Assembly: GCA_964405325.1 (NCBI GenBank) | Contig: CAYONM010000170.1 | Span: forward strand, 1-8,315 | DNA: 8,315 nucleotides | From: CAYONM01 sp964405325 | GTDB lineage: Bacteria; Planctomycetota; UBA11346 | Direction: 5' to 3' | Shown: positions 1 to 7,347 of the stretch, in pieces | How positions within the stretch are numbered: position 1 is the first letter of the stretch | Layout of the letters: each line of letters opens with the position of its first letter | Notes under the pieces: model-generated | The model's input: only the letters and a program-made list of their open reading frames with translations | What the model was told of the DNA's origin: nothing | The model's database searches: none | Program-made: the position numbers and the translations under genes

Positions 1-5
1 GGAGA

Positions 6-22
6 GCAGGCGGGACGCCTGC
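6..22 (-). terminator. Possible hairpin just downstream of tgt
   Basis: A perfect 7-bp GC-rich stem (GCAGGCG pairing with CGCCTGC) with a 3-nt loop begins 10 nt after the tgt stop codon, reading on the minus strand. No U-run follows before the window ends, so it does not meet the usual intrinsic terminator pattern. It could be a weak terminator, an RNA-stabilising hairpin, or chance in GC-rich sequence. Confidence 0.3.
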
Positions 23-31
23 GGTCCCGGG

Positions 32-1180
32 CTAGGCAGGCGGGTGGGCATCAGCGCCTTGGGCCTGGTAACGGCTTCGGAAGTTCTGGAGGAAACGCTG
101 GAAACAGGCGGATTGGATGGCTTCACGGCAGCGTTTCATCAAGCGCTGATAATAGGCCAAGTTGTGCAGGCTGATCAGCTGGCCGCCCAAGTGTTCACCA
201 GCCTTCAACAAGTGACGGACATAGGCCCGAGTGACCCGGCTGGCGGGGCTGATGGTCGCGGCATCGATGGGGCGTTGGTCACGAGCATATTGCTCGCGCT
301 TCAGATGCAGCGGACCGTCGTCGGTGTAGGCAATGCCATGTCGGCCCATGCGAGTGGGCAGCACGCAATCGAATTGGTCCACTCCCCGGGCAATGGCTTC
401 GACCAAGTCCAGGGGCGTGCCGACCCCCATCAGATACCGTGGCTTGTCGGCGGGCAATTGATGCAGCACCTGATCCAGGACCCGGTTGCGCTCTTCGGCG
501 GATTCGCCTACGGACAAGCCACCAATGGCGAAACCCGGTAGATCATGGCGAATGGTCTGCTCCAAGCTGAATTGCCGCAGATCCGGACACAGGCCGCCCT
601 GGGTAATGCCGTACAGCGCCTGCTGGCCGGGACCACCCGGCCCGGCATCCTGCTGCCAGGCGGCAATGCTGCGCTGAAGCCAGCGCAGCGTCCGCTCGAT
701 GGAGGCACGCATGGTCGGCGCATCCGCATCAAGCGCCGGACACTCATCAAAGGCCATGATGATATCCGCGCCCAGCAGGCGCTGAATGCGGATGCTCTCT
801 TCAGGCGAAAGCATGATTTTTCGGCCATCGATATGCGAGGCAAAGGCCACGCCCTCCTCGCTGATTTTCCGCGTCTTGGCCAGGGAAAACACCTGATAGC
901 CGCCGGAATCGGTCAACATGGGACCACGCCAACCGCAAAACTTGTGCAAGCCACCCAGCTCATGCACCAAGTCCGGCCCAGGCCGCAGGGCAAGGTGGTA
1001 GGTATTGCCCAGCAACACCCCCTGGCCGATTTCCTCGGTCTGCTGCACGGTAATGCCCTTCAAGCCACCGCAGGTGGCCACCGCCATGAAGCAGGGCGTC
1101 TCCACCTGGCCATGCGGAGTGTGCAGGGTCCCAGCGCGGGCGGCCTGGTCGGCGGTATGTATTTGGATGGTGACGGGCAT
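32..1180 (-). CDS. tgt: Queuine/preQ1 tRNA-guanine transglycosylase lacking the zinc-site cysteines
   Basis: Tgt exchanges guanine at position 34 of GUN-anticodon tRNAs for a queuosine precursor (preQ1 in most bacteria) in the cytoplasm. The 382-residue product has the usual length and collinear family motifs: LGNTYHLALRPG (57-68), LTDSGG with the conserved Asp91, FDEC (144-147), GITQGG with Gln194, GGLSVGE (220-226), and FDCVLPTR with the nucleophile Asp271. The zinc site is abnormal. Where the family has CxCxxC followed by xxxSRAY, this protein has DAATISPASRVTRAY (306-320), with one residue fewer and no cysteine; only the histidine ligand remains (LHN, His339). Start choice: the ATG giving MPVTIQIHT matches the family N-terminus. 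The ATG 54 nt further upstream falls inside the terminator and is rejected. No convincing Shine-Dalgarno is visible. It lies downstream of a terminator, so it probably has its own promoter. Family identity is nearly certain; which base it inserts is inferred. Confidence 0.95.
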   Translation of the reverse strand: MPVTIQIHTADQAARAGTLHTPHGQVETPCFMAVATCGGLKGITVQQTEEIGQGVLLGNTYHLALRPGPDLVHELGGLHKFCGWRGPMLTDSGGYQVFSLAKTRKISEEGVAFASHIDGRKIMLSPEESIRIQRLLGADIIMAFDECPALDADAPTMRASIERTLRWLQRSIAAWQQDAGPGGPGQQALYGITQGGLCPDLRQFSLEQTIRHDLPGFAIGGLSVGESAEERNRVLDQVLHQLPADKPRYLMGVGTPLDLVEAIARGVDQFDCVLPTRMGRHGIAYTDDGPLHLKREQYARDQRPIDAATISPASRVTRAYVRHLLKAGEHLGGQLISLHNLAYYQRLMKRCREAIQSACFQRFLQNFRSRYQAQGADAHPPA

Positions 1181-1234
1181 GGTGGCGGGAGGATGTGAAG
1201 GTTTTGGTCCAGGACAAGCCCTCCCACCAGGCAT

Positions 1235-1267
1235 AAAAAACGGGAAGAGCCGAAGCTCTTCCCGTTT
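1235..1267 (-). terminator. Intrinsic terminator of the lipoprotein gene
   Basis: Read on the minus strand, a perfect 13-bp stem (AAACGGGAAGAGC with its complement) is capped by a UUCG tetraloop closed by a C-G pair, an exceptionally stable loop, and runs directly into a stretch of T. It starts 29 nt after the stop codon of the lipoprotein gene and precedes the tgt start by about 55 nt, so it should separate the two transcripts. Confidence 0.9.
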
Positions 1268-1296
1268 CTAGGAGACCATCCCGATAGGATCGTTGA

Positions 1297-3193
1297 TCAG
1301 CCGTTGTTGGCGGTGGGATTGGAGACCTGCTCCTTGGTCATGGAGCGAGTGATCTTGGCCGACAGGACCGGCAGGGCCAACGAGCGGACCTTGTCCTCTT
1401 CGTCGCTTTCCTTCAGCGGTTTGCGATGGTCTTCCCAAGCGGAGGTGGGGCTCTCACCACTGTTGCTGGTGTTGGACAGAACGGTCACGCTGTTGTCATA
1501 CAGAGTCACCGGGAGACCCAGGCCATTGTAGCCAGCCGGATAGCTGTCTTCGGAGGCACTGATGCGCAGCCAACCGCTGTTGCCATCCAAGTAGTTGCCC
1601 CAGAAGTTGCGGGCCTGGTAGGCGTCCGGCACGGTGGCCAGGGCCTCGTCAGACTGGATATTGTCCTGAGAGACGCGGTTGGTACCAACCAGCGTATCAG
1701 CCGCGTATACGGTCGTGATCGCCATGATGCTGTTGGTATAGGTCGGCGCGACCGCACCAGCAGGAGCAGCAGCTGCCGTGTAGTCGGCGTCATAGCGACC
1801 GCTCCCCTTGGTGTAGCCAGCATTATAACCAGCCAGAAAGGCTTCACGCTTGGCGGTGGTGGCACCGGAGTCGCGGCTGTCGCTGTTCTCGTTGGCATAA
1901 TCCATCATGCCGAGGCGTTGAATCTTCATGTCGACGCGATACTCAACGTCCAGGTAGCCGTCACCATAACCAGCCTTGTAACCTTGGTCGAAGGCCTTGC
2001 TGCTGGGANNNNNNNNNNNNNNNNNNNNNNNNNNNNNNNNNNNNNNNNNNNNNNNNNNNNNNNNNNNNNNNNNNNNNNNNNNNNNNNNNNNNNNNNNNNN
2101 NNNNNNNNCTATTGCGATCATTGTTGGGCGTGGTGTAACCGATGTGGGCGTAGGTCTGGGTGGCGGTCATCTTGACCGTGCCATAGCCCTTCTTCCAGTA
2201 CCAGATCTTACTACCAGTGGCCTGATCCAAACCGGCAACGGTGTAACCGTCTTCGGCATAATCTTCATCCAGCGGGCGGAAGGCGTAGGTGGTGGTGATC
2301 TCAATGCAGCCCTTGTAGGTCTGCACGGTACCGGCGTCGTCGGTCACCGTCACTTCGACATTGGTGTCGGTGATGGTGTTGTAACCCAAGGCGCGCACGT
2401 CGCTCGACTTGATACTTTTTACTTTGTAAACCGTGCTGGCCGTTTCGTAACCGATCGCGTAATCACTCAGCTTGGTGGCATCCGCGCCGGAAGTGTTCTG
2501 CGGATCGCCATTGTTGTCGACCTTGACGTAGGGGCTGTGATAGAAGGTGCCGGTCTCGGTCTTGTACGCATAGCCCATGGTGATATCAGAGCTAATGCCC
2601 AGCACACTCTGCGCATCGTCATGCTCGGTCAGCCAGCTGGTGTTCTTGCTGGTGCTCTTGGGCAGCACGCGGCTCCACTCACCGCCGTCCCCACTGGTCA
2701 TATAGGTGGCGCCGTCTTCGTCTTTAGCGAAGTAAGCAACGTCTTCGTGGGAAGCATCGGCATTGGCGGCGCCATACTCGATCTCATATCGCTTGGTGAC
2801 GCCAAAATTCTGGTCGTTGCCCTCGTTGCTGTTGCTGAAGGCGTAAGGGATATAACCGACATCGGTCTCGGAATAACCGCTGCTGGTGGCATCGACGGTG
2901 AAGTCGTGCTTCTCGGCGCCGGGACGACCAACAACGGTGGTCTTGGCACCAGCGTCGGTCGCCGTCGCGACAGTGGTCTGCCAGTCGGTGGTCATCGAGC
3001 CGGCCATGTCGTAGAAGAACAGACCTTCGCGGGGCATTTCCCACGCGGTCTTGTCGACGGCGACGGCATCGTCGCCGAAGATCGAATTGGTGGAGTTTGC
3101 GTCCTTGAGCGTGGTATCGCCGTCAGAACAGCCGACCATCGCCAGAACGGCGGCGCCGAGGGTGGCGCTCAGGAGCTTGGTGTGGGTACGCAT
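1297..3193 (-). CDS. Large predicted lipoprotein of unknown function, interrupted by an assembly gap
   Basis: The N-terminus (MRTHTKLLSATLGAAVLAMVGC) has a basic start, a hydrophobic core and a lipobox-like MVGC with Cys22, followed by an acidic Ser/Asp/Thr-rich stretch. This predicts export and lipid anchoring, although Met at -3 is less usual than Leu. The 361 residues before the gap end in a segment with YKGC, TTTYAFRP and WYWKKGYGTVKM, which recalls beta-rich lipoproteins where a WYAKGVG-like strand closes the domain; this is a loose resemblance only. The 237 residues after the gap carry two related GY-rich stretches, then an unassigned region ending in a charged C-terminus. The two halves are in different frames as assembled, but the gap is a placeholder. 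They join in frame if the real length is a multiple of 3. The absence of any stop or start signal at the gap edges favours one gene, though two genes cannot be excluded. The start is fixed by a good Shine-Dalgarno; an in-frame ATG six codons upstream overlaps that site. Confidence 0.75.
1804..1995 (-). repeat. Two degenerate GYxxGY protein repeats inside the lipoprotein gene
   Basis: Just after the gap the protein reads AFDQGYKAGYGDGY (codons at about 1954-1995) and about 40 residues later AFLAGYNAGYTKG (1804-1842). Both follow the pattern AFxxGYxAGYxxG. The spacing of Gly-Tyr pairs every four residues would place the tyrosines on one face of a helix. The copies are diverged at DNA level. More copies could lie in the gap. 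Confidence 0.6.
2009..2108. other. Assembly gap of 100 Ns
   Basis: Exactly 100 unknown bases, the conventional placeholder for a scaffold gap of unknown size. It interrupts the lipoprotein coding sequence. Frame arithmetic (one base needed to finish the codon on the 5' side of the gene, two on the 3' side) predicts a true length divisible by three if both sides are one gene. Confidence 0.98.
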
Positions 3194-3538
3194 GGGAGTT
3201 CGTTCCTCCATAAGGGGTGAACAGGAAGGGTTAGTTGAAGGATGCCTGAATTGAAGATCCAGAGCTTGTGCGTTGGGGTTCGCTTGCAATGGGTTATCGG
3301 GCATGCCAGTGCATGTCGACTGTGGTTTCTCCCGTAGATGGGTTTACCAAACGACGCGCAAACGCTACGGGCATGGTTATTCAATGCAAGGGGCTTTTGC
3401 TTTGTTTTGATGAATAGTGAATACGCATGTTCTCGTCGTTGTCTCGGGCGCAAGGACTTCCGTTCGGTGCCTACCTGCAAAATCCAAGAAACACCAATCT
3501 AGTTGGCATTAGATACCTTAGCGTTGTTGTCGTCCTTT
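3194..3538. other. Non-coding region between the SpoIID-like and lipoprotein genes
   Basis: This 345-bp stretch lies after the SpoIID-like stop codon and before the lipoprotein start, both on the minus strand. It must hold the lipoprotein promoter, but no convincing -35/-10 pair or sigma-54 site was found. No hairpin with a U-run follows the SpoIID-like stop, so its terminator is not evident. It is visibly more AT-rich than the flanking genes around 3380-3540. Open frames across it show no recognisable protein. Confidence 0.6.
3204..3209 (-). promoter_or_regulatory. Shine-Dalgarno site of the lipoprotein gene
   Basis: GGAGGA lies 10 nt before the ATG of MRTHTKLL on the minus strand. It decides the start, because the alternative in-frame ATG overlaps this motif and would put six charged or polar residues ahead of the signal peptide. 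Confidence 0.75.
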
Positions 3539-4957
3539 TTACCACAGGCAGACCAACGTAGCCTCGGGGTAGAAGAAACGCAAGATCTCTTCACAGCTGA
3601 AGCCGTGCCGCTGCGCCATGGCATAGGCCGAGATCTGACTCAGCCCCACGCCGTGACCATAGCCATAGCTGACGATGGTGTAGTGATCCTGACGGGGCGA
3701 AGGCGGCAGCGGCGAGTCTTCAGACCAGAGCGTGGAGTGGATGGTACGGGCGCCAATCAGACGCCGGAACGCCTCGCCGGTGAAGGGGAAGTCCTCGCCA
3801 TCGGTGTCGACGACCACCCGGGTGACCCGACCGTTGACCCGCTCCAACACACGCAGGTCCTGGGTAAATCCCACCGGGCGCTCAATACCATCGGCCGTAT
3901 TCCGAGCCATGATGGCACCGCGGATCTGGCCACTGGGCAAAGCCAAGGTGCTCTGCCAATGACTGGTCATTTTATTCAGCAGCTGGGCCCCCTCCTGACA
4001 ATAGGGATCGACCACCGACGGCATGACCGCCGAGAGGGGCGTCTGGCCATCGGAGGCGCGGGCACGCGAAAAAACCTGGTCCACCGCAGCGGTACGCCCA
4101 CCAGAGGAGGCGCAGAAAAACGGCGTGAAAGTCATGTCCCGATAACTGAGGATGGTGCCGGCGGTCTCCTGACAGGCGACCGAAACGGTGGTGCTGCCAC
4201 CGGCATGCCCGTGGTAGGCTTGATCGAGCACGGTGTCGACCACATCGAAATCGCGGCCAGCGCGCTCGACGGTTTTGGCGAAGGCATAGGAACGGGCACA
4301 GATAGCCTGACTCTTGAGGGCCTCCAAGGGCCAGCTGGGGCTCATTTCCGCCGGCACCACGCCGGCGACATAGGCCTCCATGGGCAGACTGTTGATCAGG
4401 CGCAGTTTCCGCGCGCTCAAGCGCTTCAGATCCAAGCTGCCACGATACCGACGATCGGCGATCGCCACCACCGGCTTGCGATCGGCAGCCTCGAAGCGAC
4501 GGGGATTGCGGTTGAATGGCGTGCGGATGGCCTCGGCGTCGTCGGTCAGATGTTGCGCCTGCAGACGCAGGCGATCCACCGGCCAGTCCACCGAAGCGCC
4601 GGTTGAAGAGATCCGAAAACCACCGGTGGGATGCGGCATGATGCTGATCCGACTCTGTGGATCCAAGCTCAACTGCCAATCGGGATTGGTGATATTGTCG
4701 GGGGTGAACAGGTGCGCGGCTTGCAACACCACCAAGGCAACGCTTTCGTGCACATTGCCCGAGTCATCGCCATCACCAGCCTGGGTCCGACTACGCAAGA
4801 GCACGCGAATGCCAGGATCAGCTCCCGGTTGCAAGGGCGAAAGCCCCTGCCCGGCGTCGCGGTGCTCGTTGACCACTCCCTGCACCAGAAGCGTGACGAA
4901 GGCCAGCAGCAGACTGAACAACAGGACGAGGCGAATCCAGAACAGGACCGGGTGCAT
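3539..4957 (-). CDS. SpoIID/LytB-domain membrane-anchored peptidoglycan lytic transglycosylase
   Basis: Members of the SpoIID family cleave glycan strands stripped of stem peptides, usually after an amidase has acted, during sporulation engulfment in Firmicutes and in septal wall remodelling in other bacteria. The 472-residue product has one N-terminal hydrophobic segment (about 5-28) without a clear cleavage site, suggesting a membrane anchor with the catalytic part outside the cytoplasm. The SpoIID domain is visible from about 170 to the C-terminus: NSLPMEAYVAGVVPAEM (189-205) with the conserved glutamate Glu204, WPLEALKSQAICARSYA (209-225), QAYHG (246-250), FFCASSGGRT (280-289), GRVTRVVVD (376-384), TGEAFRRLIG (393-402) and the terminal YGHGVGLSQISAYAMA (433-448). 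Residues 30-170 are an N-terminal extension with no family I recognise. No strong Shine-Dalgarno precedes the ATG. It is divergent from nnr, with a 77-bp spacer. The biological setting is probably division or wall turnover, not necessarily sporulation; that is inference. Confidence 0.9.
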   Translation of the reverse strand: MHPVLFWIRLVLLFSLLLAFVTLLVQGVVNEHRDAGQGLSPLQPGADPGIRVLLRSRTQAGDGDDSGNVHESVALVVLQAAHLFTPDNITNPDWQLSLDPQSRISIMPHPTGGFRISSTGASVDWPVDRLRLQAQHLTDDAEAIRTPFNRNPRRFEAADRKPVVAIADRRYRGSLDLKRLSARKLRLINSLPMEAYVAGVVPAEMSPSWPLEALKSQAICARSYAFAKTVERAGRDFDVVDTVLDQAYHGHAGGSTTVSVACQETAGTILSYRDMTFTPFFCASSGGRTAAVDQVFSRARASDGQTPLSAVMPSVVDPYCQEGAQLLNKMTSHWQSTLALPSGQIRGAIMARNTADGIERPVGFTQDLRVLERVNGRVTRVVVDTDGEDFPFTGEAFRRLIGARTIHSTLWSEDSPLPPSPRQDHYTIVSYGYGHGVGLSQISAYAMAQRHGFSCEEILRFFYPEATLVCLW

Positions 4958-5034
4958 GATTGACCATGTTCGGCCCCGACCTGGTAAGCCAAGGACCGGC
5001 TGGCCAGCGGCCAGAGCCCTGTCAGGCTGGCGTC
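4958..5034. promoter_or_regulatory. Divergent intergenic region between the SpoIID-like gene and nnr
   Basis: The two genes point away from each other across 77 bp (if nnr starts at the chosen ATG), so promoters for both should lie here or just inside the coding ends. The best plus-strand -35 candidate, TTGACC at 4960-4965, has only a poor -10 (GTAAGC) 18 nt downstream. No operator-like palindrome was found. Confidence 0.4.
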
Positions 5035-6453
5035 ATGGACCTCCCCGACGCCGTTATCCCAGCCACCGATGTCAACCTGATCGATGCCGCGGCCGTCAGC
5101 CTGGGCTGCGACATCGGCGAGTTGATGCAGCAGGCCGGCACCGCCGTGGCCCGCGCCATCGACCAGCAATACCCCGATGGTCCGATCCTGATCGTCTGTG
5201 GTGGTGGCAACAACGGCGGCGATGGCTACGTGGCCGCCCGCCACCTGGCCGAACACGGACGAGCCGTCTGGTGCTGGCCGGTGGCGCCACCCAAAAGCCC
5301 CCTCTGCCTGCAGGCAGCCGCCAAGCTGCCCGACTCGGTGCGTGTTTTGCAATCAGCACCCAGCGAGCAAGCAACGGTAATCGTCGATGCCATCCTGGGC
5401 GCGGGCGCCGCCGGCCCCTTGCGCGGCCAGCTTGGCACCGCCTTGGATCAACTGCGGCGCCTGGGCGCACCCTGCGTGGCAATCGATCTGCCCACCGGCC
5501 TGGACCAGGGCGTCTGGCTACGTCCCTGCCGATGCCTGTGTCTCGGCCTGGTCAAACGGGAATGCCTGAACCACGGCGACGACTTGCGCTTCCACGTGTT
5601 GGACATCGGCCTGCCAGCAGCCAGTTGGCAGGACGTATCGATCAGCTGCCTACAACGCCTACCCCGACACCGGCGGGAAAACCACAAGGGCCAGAACGGC
5701 CGCGTGCTGGTGGTGGCGGGCTGGCATTTTCCAGGTGCACTGGAACTGGCGGCGCGCGCCAGTCTGGCCAGTGGCTGCGACCTGGTCCATACCTGGGGGC
5801 CGGACAGTGATCGTCTGCCGCCGGAGTTGGTCCAGCATCGCCACCAGAACGACAACACCCTTGCCGTCCTGGTGGAACAAGTGGACGCGGTCCTGCTCGG
5901 CCCCGGCCTGGGCACCGATGCCGACAGCACCCTGTTGGCCGAGCGCATCTGGCGACTGAGCCGCGAAACCGGAACCGATCTGGTGATCGATGCCGATGGC
6001 CTGAGCCTGCTGCACCAGCACATCCAGGACGAGCCCCATCCGGGCCTGCTGCTGACGCCGCATCACGGTGAGGCTACTCGTCTCCTGGAGGAGACACCGG
6101 AGCCAGGCCAGATGCATGCCTGGGCCACCGAAAAACGGGTCGTGTTACTGAAGGGTCAAACCGACCTGATCACCGACGGCATGCGCTGGCAGCAGAACCC
6201 ACGTGGCAACCCGCGCCTGGCCGTGGGTGGCAGCGGCGATGTGCTGGCCGGCCTGGCCACCGGCCTGTTGGCCCGCGGCTGCGATCGCTTCGACGCCGCC
6301 CGCCTGGCCGCGCTATGGCTGTGCACAGCAGCCGATGCCTGCTGGCAAGAACAGGGGCCCTGCTACACGCCGGTGGACCTGCTGCAGCAACTGCCAGGCA
6401 GCCTCCGGGAGCTGTGTCGGCAGGCCGACATCCCATGGCCGCCCTGCAGATGA
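5035..6453 (+). CDS. nnr: Bifunctional NAD(P)H-hydrate repair enzyme (epimerase plus ADP-dependent dehydratase)
   Basis: Nnr repairs damaged nicotinamide cofactors. The N-terminal YjeF domain epimerises R- and S-NAD(P)HX, and the C-terminal ribokinase-fold domain dehydrates S-NAD(P)HX at the expense of ADP or ATP. In the 472-residue product the epimerase half shows IDAAAV (16-21), LMQQAGTAVA (30-39), CGGGNNGGDGYVAARHLA (55-72), VDAILGAG (117-124) and AIDLPTGLD (149-157) with the conserved Asp151. The dehydratase half shows HKGQNGRVLVVAG (217-229), GPGLGTDAD (289-297), VIDADGL (317-323), LTPHHGEATRLL (340-351), VVLLKGQTDLI (369-379) and LAVGGSGDVLAG (395-406) with the catalytic Asp402. The epimerase end is unusual: after DLPTGLD it is about 6 residues shorter than in E. 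coli and has PCRCLCLGLVK where an AD-T motif is typical. The ATG giving MDLPDAVIPA matches the usual family start; an in-frame TTG (4960) and ATG (4966) upstream add about 25 residues unlike the family. The rhomboid gene follows after 50 nt on the same strand. Confidence 0.95.
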   Translation: MDLPDAVIPATDVNLIDAAAVSLGCDIGELMQQAGTAVARAIDQQYPDGPILIVCGGGNNGGDGYVAARHLAEHGRAVWCWPVAPPKSPLCLQAAAKLPDSVRVLQSAPSEQATVIVDAILGAGAAGPLRGQLGTALDQLRRLGAPCVAIDLPTGLDQGVWLRPCRCLCLGLVKRECLNHGDDLRFHVLDIGLPAASWQDVSISCLQRLPRHRRENHKGQNGRVLVVAGWHFPGALELAARASLASGCDLVHTWGPDSDRLPPELVQHRHQNDNTLAVLVEQVDAVLLGPGLGTDADSTLLAERIWRLSRETGTDLVIDADGLSLLHQHIQDEPHPGLLLTPHHGEATRLLEETPEPGQMHAWATEKRVVLLKGQTDLITDGMRWQQNPRGNPRLAVGGSGDVLAGLATGLLARGCDRFDAARLAALWLCTAADACWQEQGPCYTPVDLLQQLPGSLRELCRQADIPWPPCR

Positions 6454-6503
6454 ACGATGCTGGCTCCGGTTGTGGTCTGGCAGCCTCGGCTTAAGGTCCG
6501 ATT

Positions 6504-7331
6504 ATGACGTATTTGCGAAACCTGCTGCGACAGATCGAATTCAACAGCAATGGCTACCTGTCGCCGGTGGTCTTGCTGCTGATCGTCGCCAACGTGATCC
6601 TTTACTTTGCGGATCTGGTTCTGCTGCGGATGCTCGAATACCCGCCTTTCCATCTCGCTTTTAGCATGCGCTGGGATCTGTTCATAGAACTGCAATGGTG
6701 GCGAGCTGTCACCGGTGGCTTCATGCATGCCGGCTTCATGCACCTCTTATTCAACGTACTCTTTTTCGGCTTTTTCGCTCGTGAAGTCGTCCATCGCCTT
6801 GGCAGCAGACGTTTTCTGATCATGATCTTCACCGCCATCATTTTAGGTAATGTCTGCGAAGGCGCCCTGAACGCGATGCTCGGTAATCCTAACATCTGGA
6901 TACTCGGCTTCTCCGGTGCCCTGCTCGCTACGCTCACCGCGTTCGCTACCATCAATCCCTACGCTCCGGTCGTCTTTTTTATTGTCGTCCTACCCGCCTG
7001 GCTGCTGGTCACGATTTTTGTTCTGATGGATGTCGCTGGTTTATTGGAAGGCCAGTCCGGCATCGCCAACACCGCCCACCTCACCGGCGCTGCCGTCGGT
7101 TTTTTCGCCATCCGCAAGCCTCGCCTACTGGCCTGGGGTGATCGGGTCGCCAATCTCGGCCAGTCCATCAAGCGCTGGCGCAATCAACGGGCCGATCAGC
7201 GACGCCAACAGGCCGACGAATACCTGGACTACCTGTTGGACAAGGTGTCCAAACAAGGCCTGACCAGTCTGACGCCGGCCGAGCGGAGTTTTCTGACCCG
7301 TTATTCCGACCGCAAGAAACAAAACAATTGA
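6504..7331 (+). CDS. Rhomboid family intramembrane serine protease
   Basis: Rhomboids cut transmembrane segments of membrane proteins within the lipid bilayer. The 275-residue protein has several hydrophobic segments: about 20-40, 79-92, 104-116, 133-149, 154-177 and 187-203. The catalytic dyad is visible as GFSG (Ser138) and AHLTGAAVGF (His192). The WWRAVTGGFMHAGFMHLLFN stretch (65-84) carries the H-x4-H-x3-N motif (His75, His80, Asn84) that in GlpG lines the oxyanion site. A charged linker (about 205-240, rich in Arg/Gln) leads to a cytoplasmic-looking tail, LDYLLDKVSKQGLTSLTPAE (241-260), similar to a short C-terminal module I recall on many Bacteroidota and Planctomycetes-Verrucomicrobia rhomboids. 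The start has TAAGG 7 nt upstream. It probably shares a transcript with nnr, since no terminator separates them. The substrate is unknown. Confidence 0.93.
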   Translation: MTYLRNLLRQIEFNSNGYLSPVVLLLIVANVILYFADLVLLRMLEYPPFHLAFSMRWDLFIELQWWRAVTGGFMHAGFMHLLFNVLFFGFFAREVVHRLGSRRFLIMIFTAIILGNVCEGALNAMLGNPNIWILGFSGALLATLTAFATINPYAPVVFFIVVLPAWLLVTIFVLMDVAGLLEGQSGIANTAHLTGAAVGFFAIRKPRLLAWGDRVANLGQSIKRWRNQRADQRRQQADEYLDYLLDKVSKQGLTSLTPAERSFLTRYSDRKKQNN

Positions 7332-7347
7332 CGGGTCCTTCAGAGGG

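Noticed and set aside
1181..1234. Longer tgt product starting at the upstream in-frame ATG
   Set aside because: That ATG adjoins the terminator U-run, and the added residues (PGGRACPGPKPSHPPAT) are unlike Tgt N-termini.
3285..3310. Possible sigma-54 site (TGGCATG then TTGCA on the minus strand) before the lipoprotein gene
   Set aside because: The spacing between the two blocks is far too long for a -24/-12 promoter.
3169..3480. Minus-strand open frame of about 103 codons across the lipoprotein leader region
   Set aside because: It overlaps the lipoprotein start in another frame, has no recognisable motif or ribosome site, and has irregular composition; treated as a chance frame.
3503..4606. 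Long plus-strand open frame opposite the SpoIID-like gene
   Set aside because: It is the antisense shadow of a gene with clear SpoIID motifs; GC-rich codon usage creates such frames.
4960..4988. Possible sigma-70 promoter (TTGACC with an 18-nt spacer to GTAAGC) for nnr
   Set aside because: The -10 match is poor and one hexamer alone is not evidence in GC-rich DNA.
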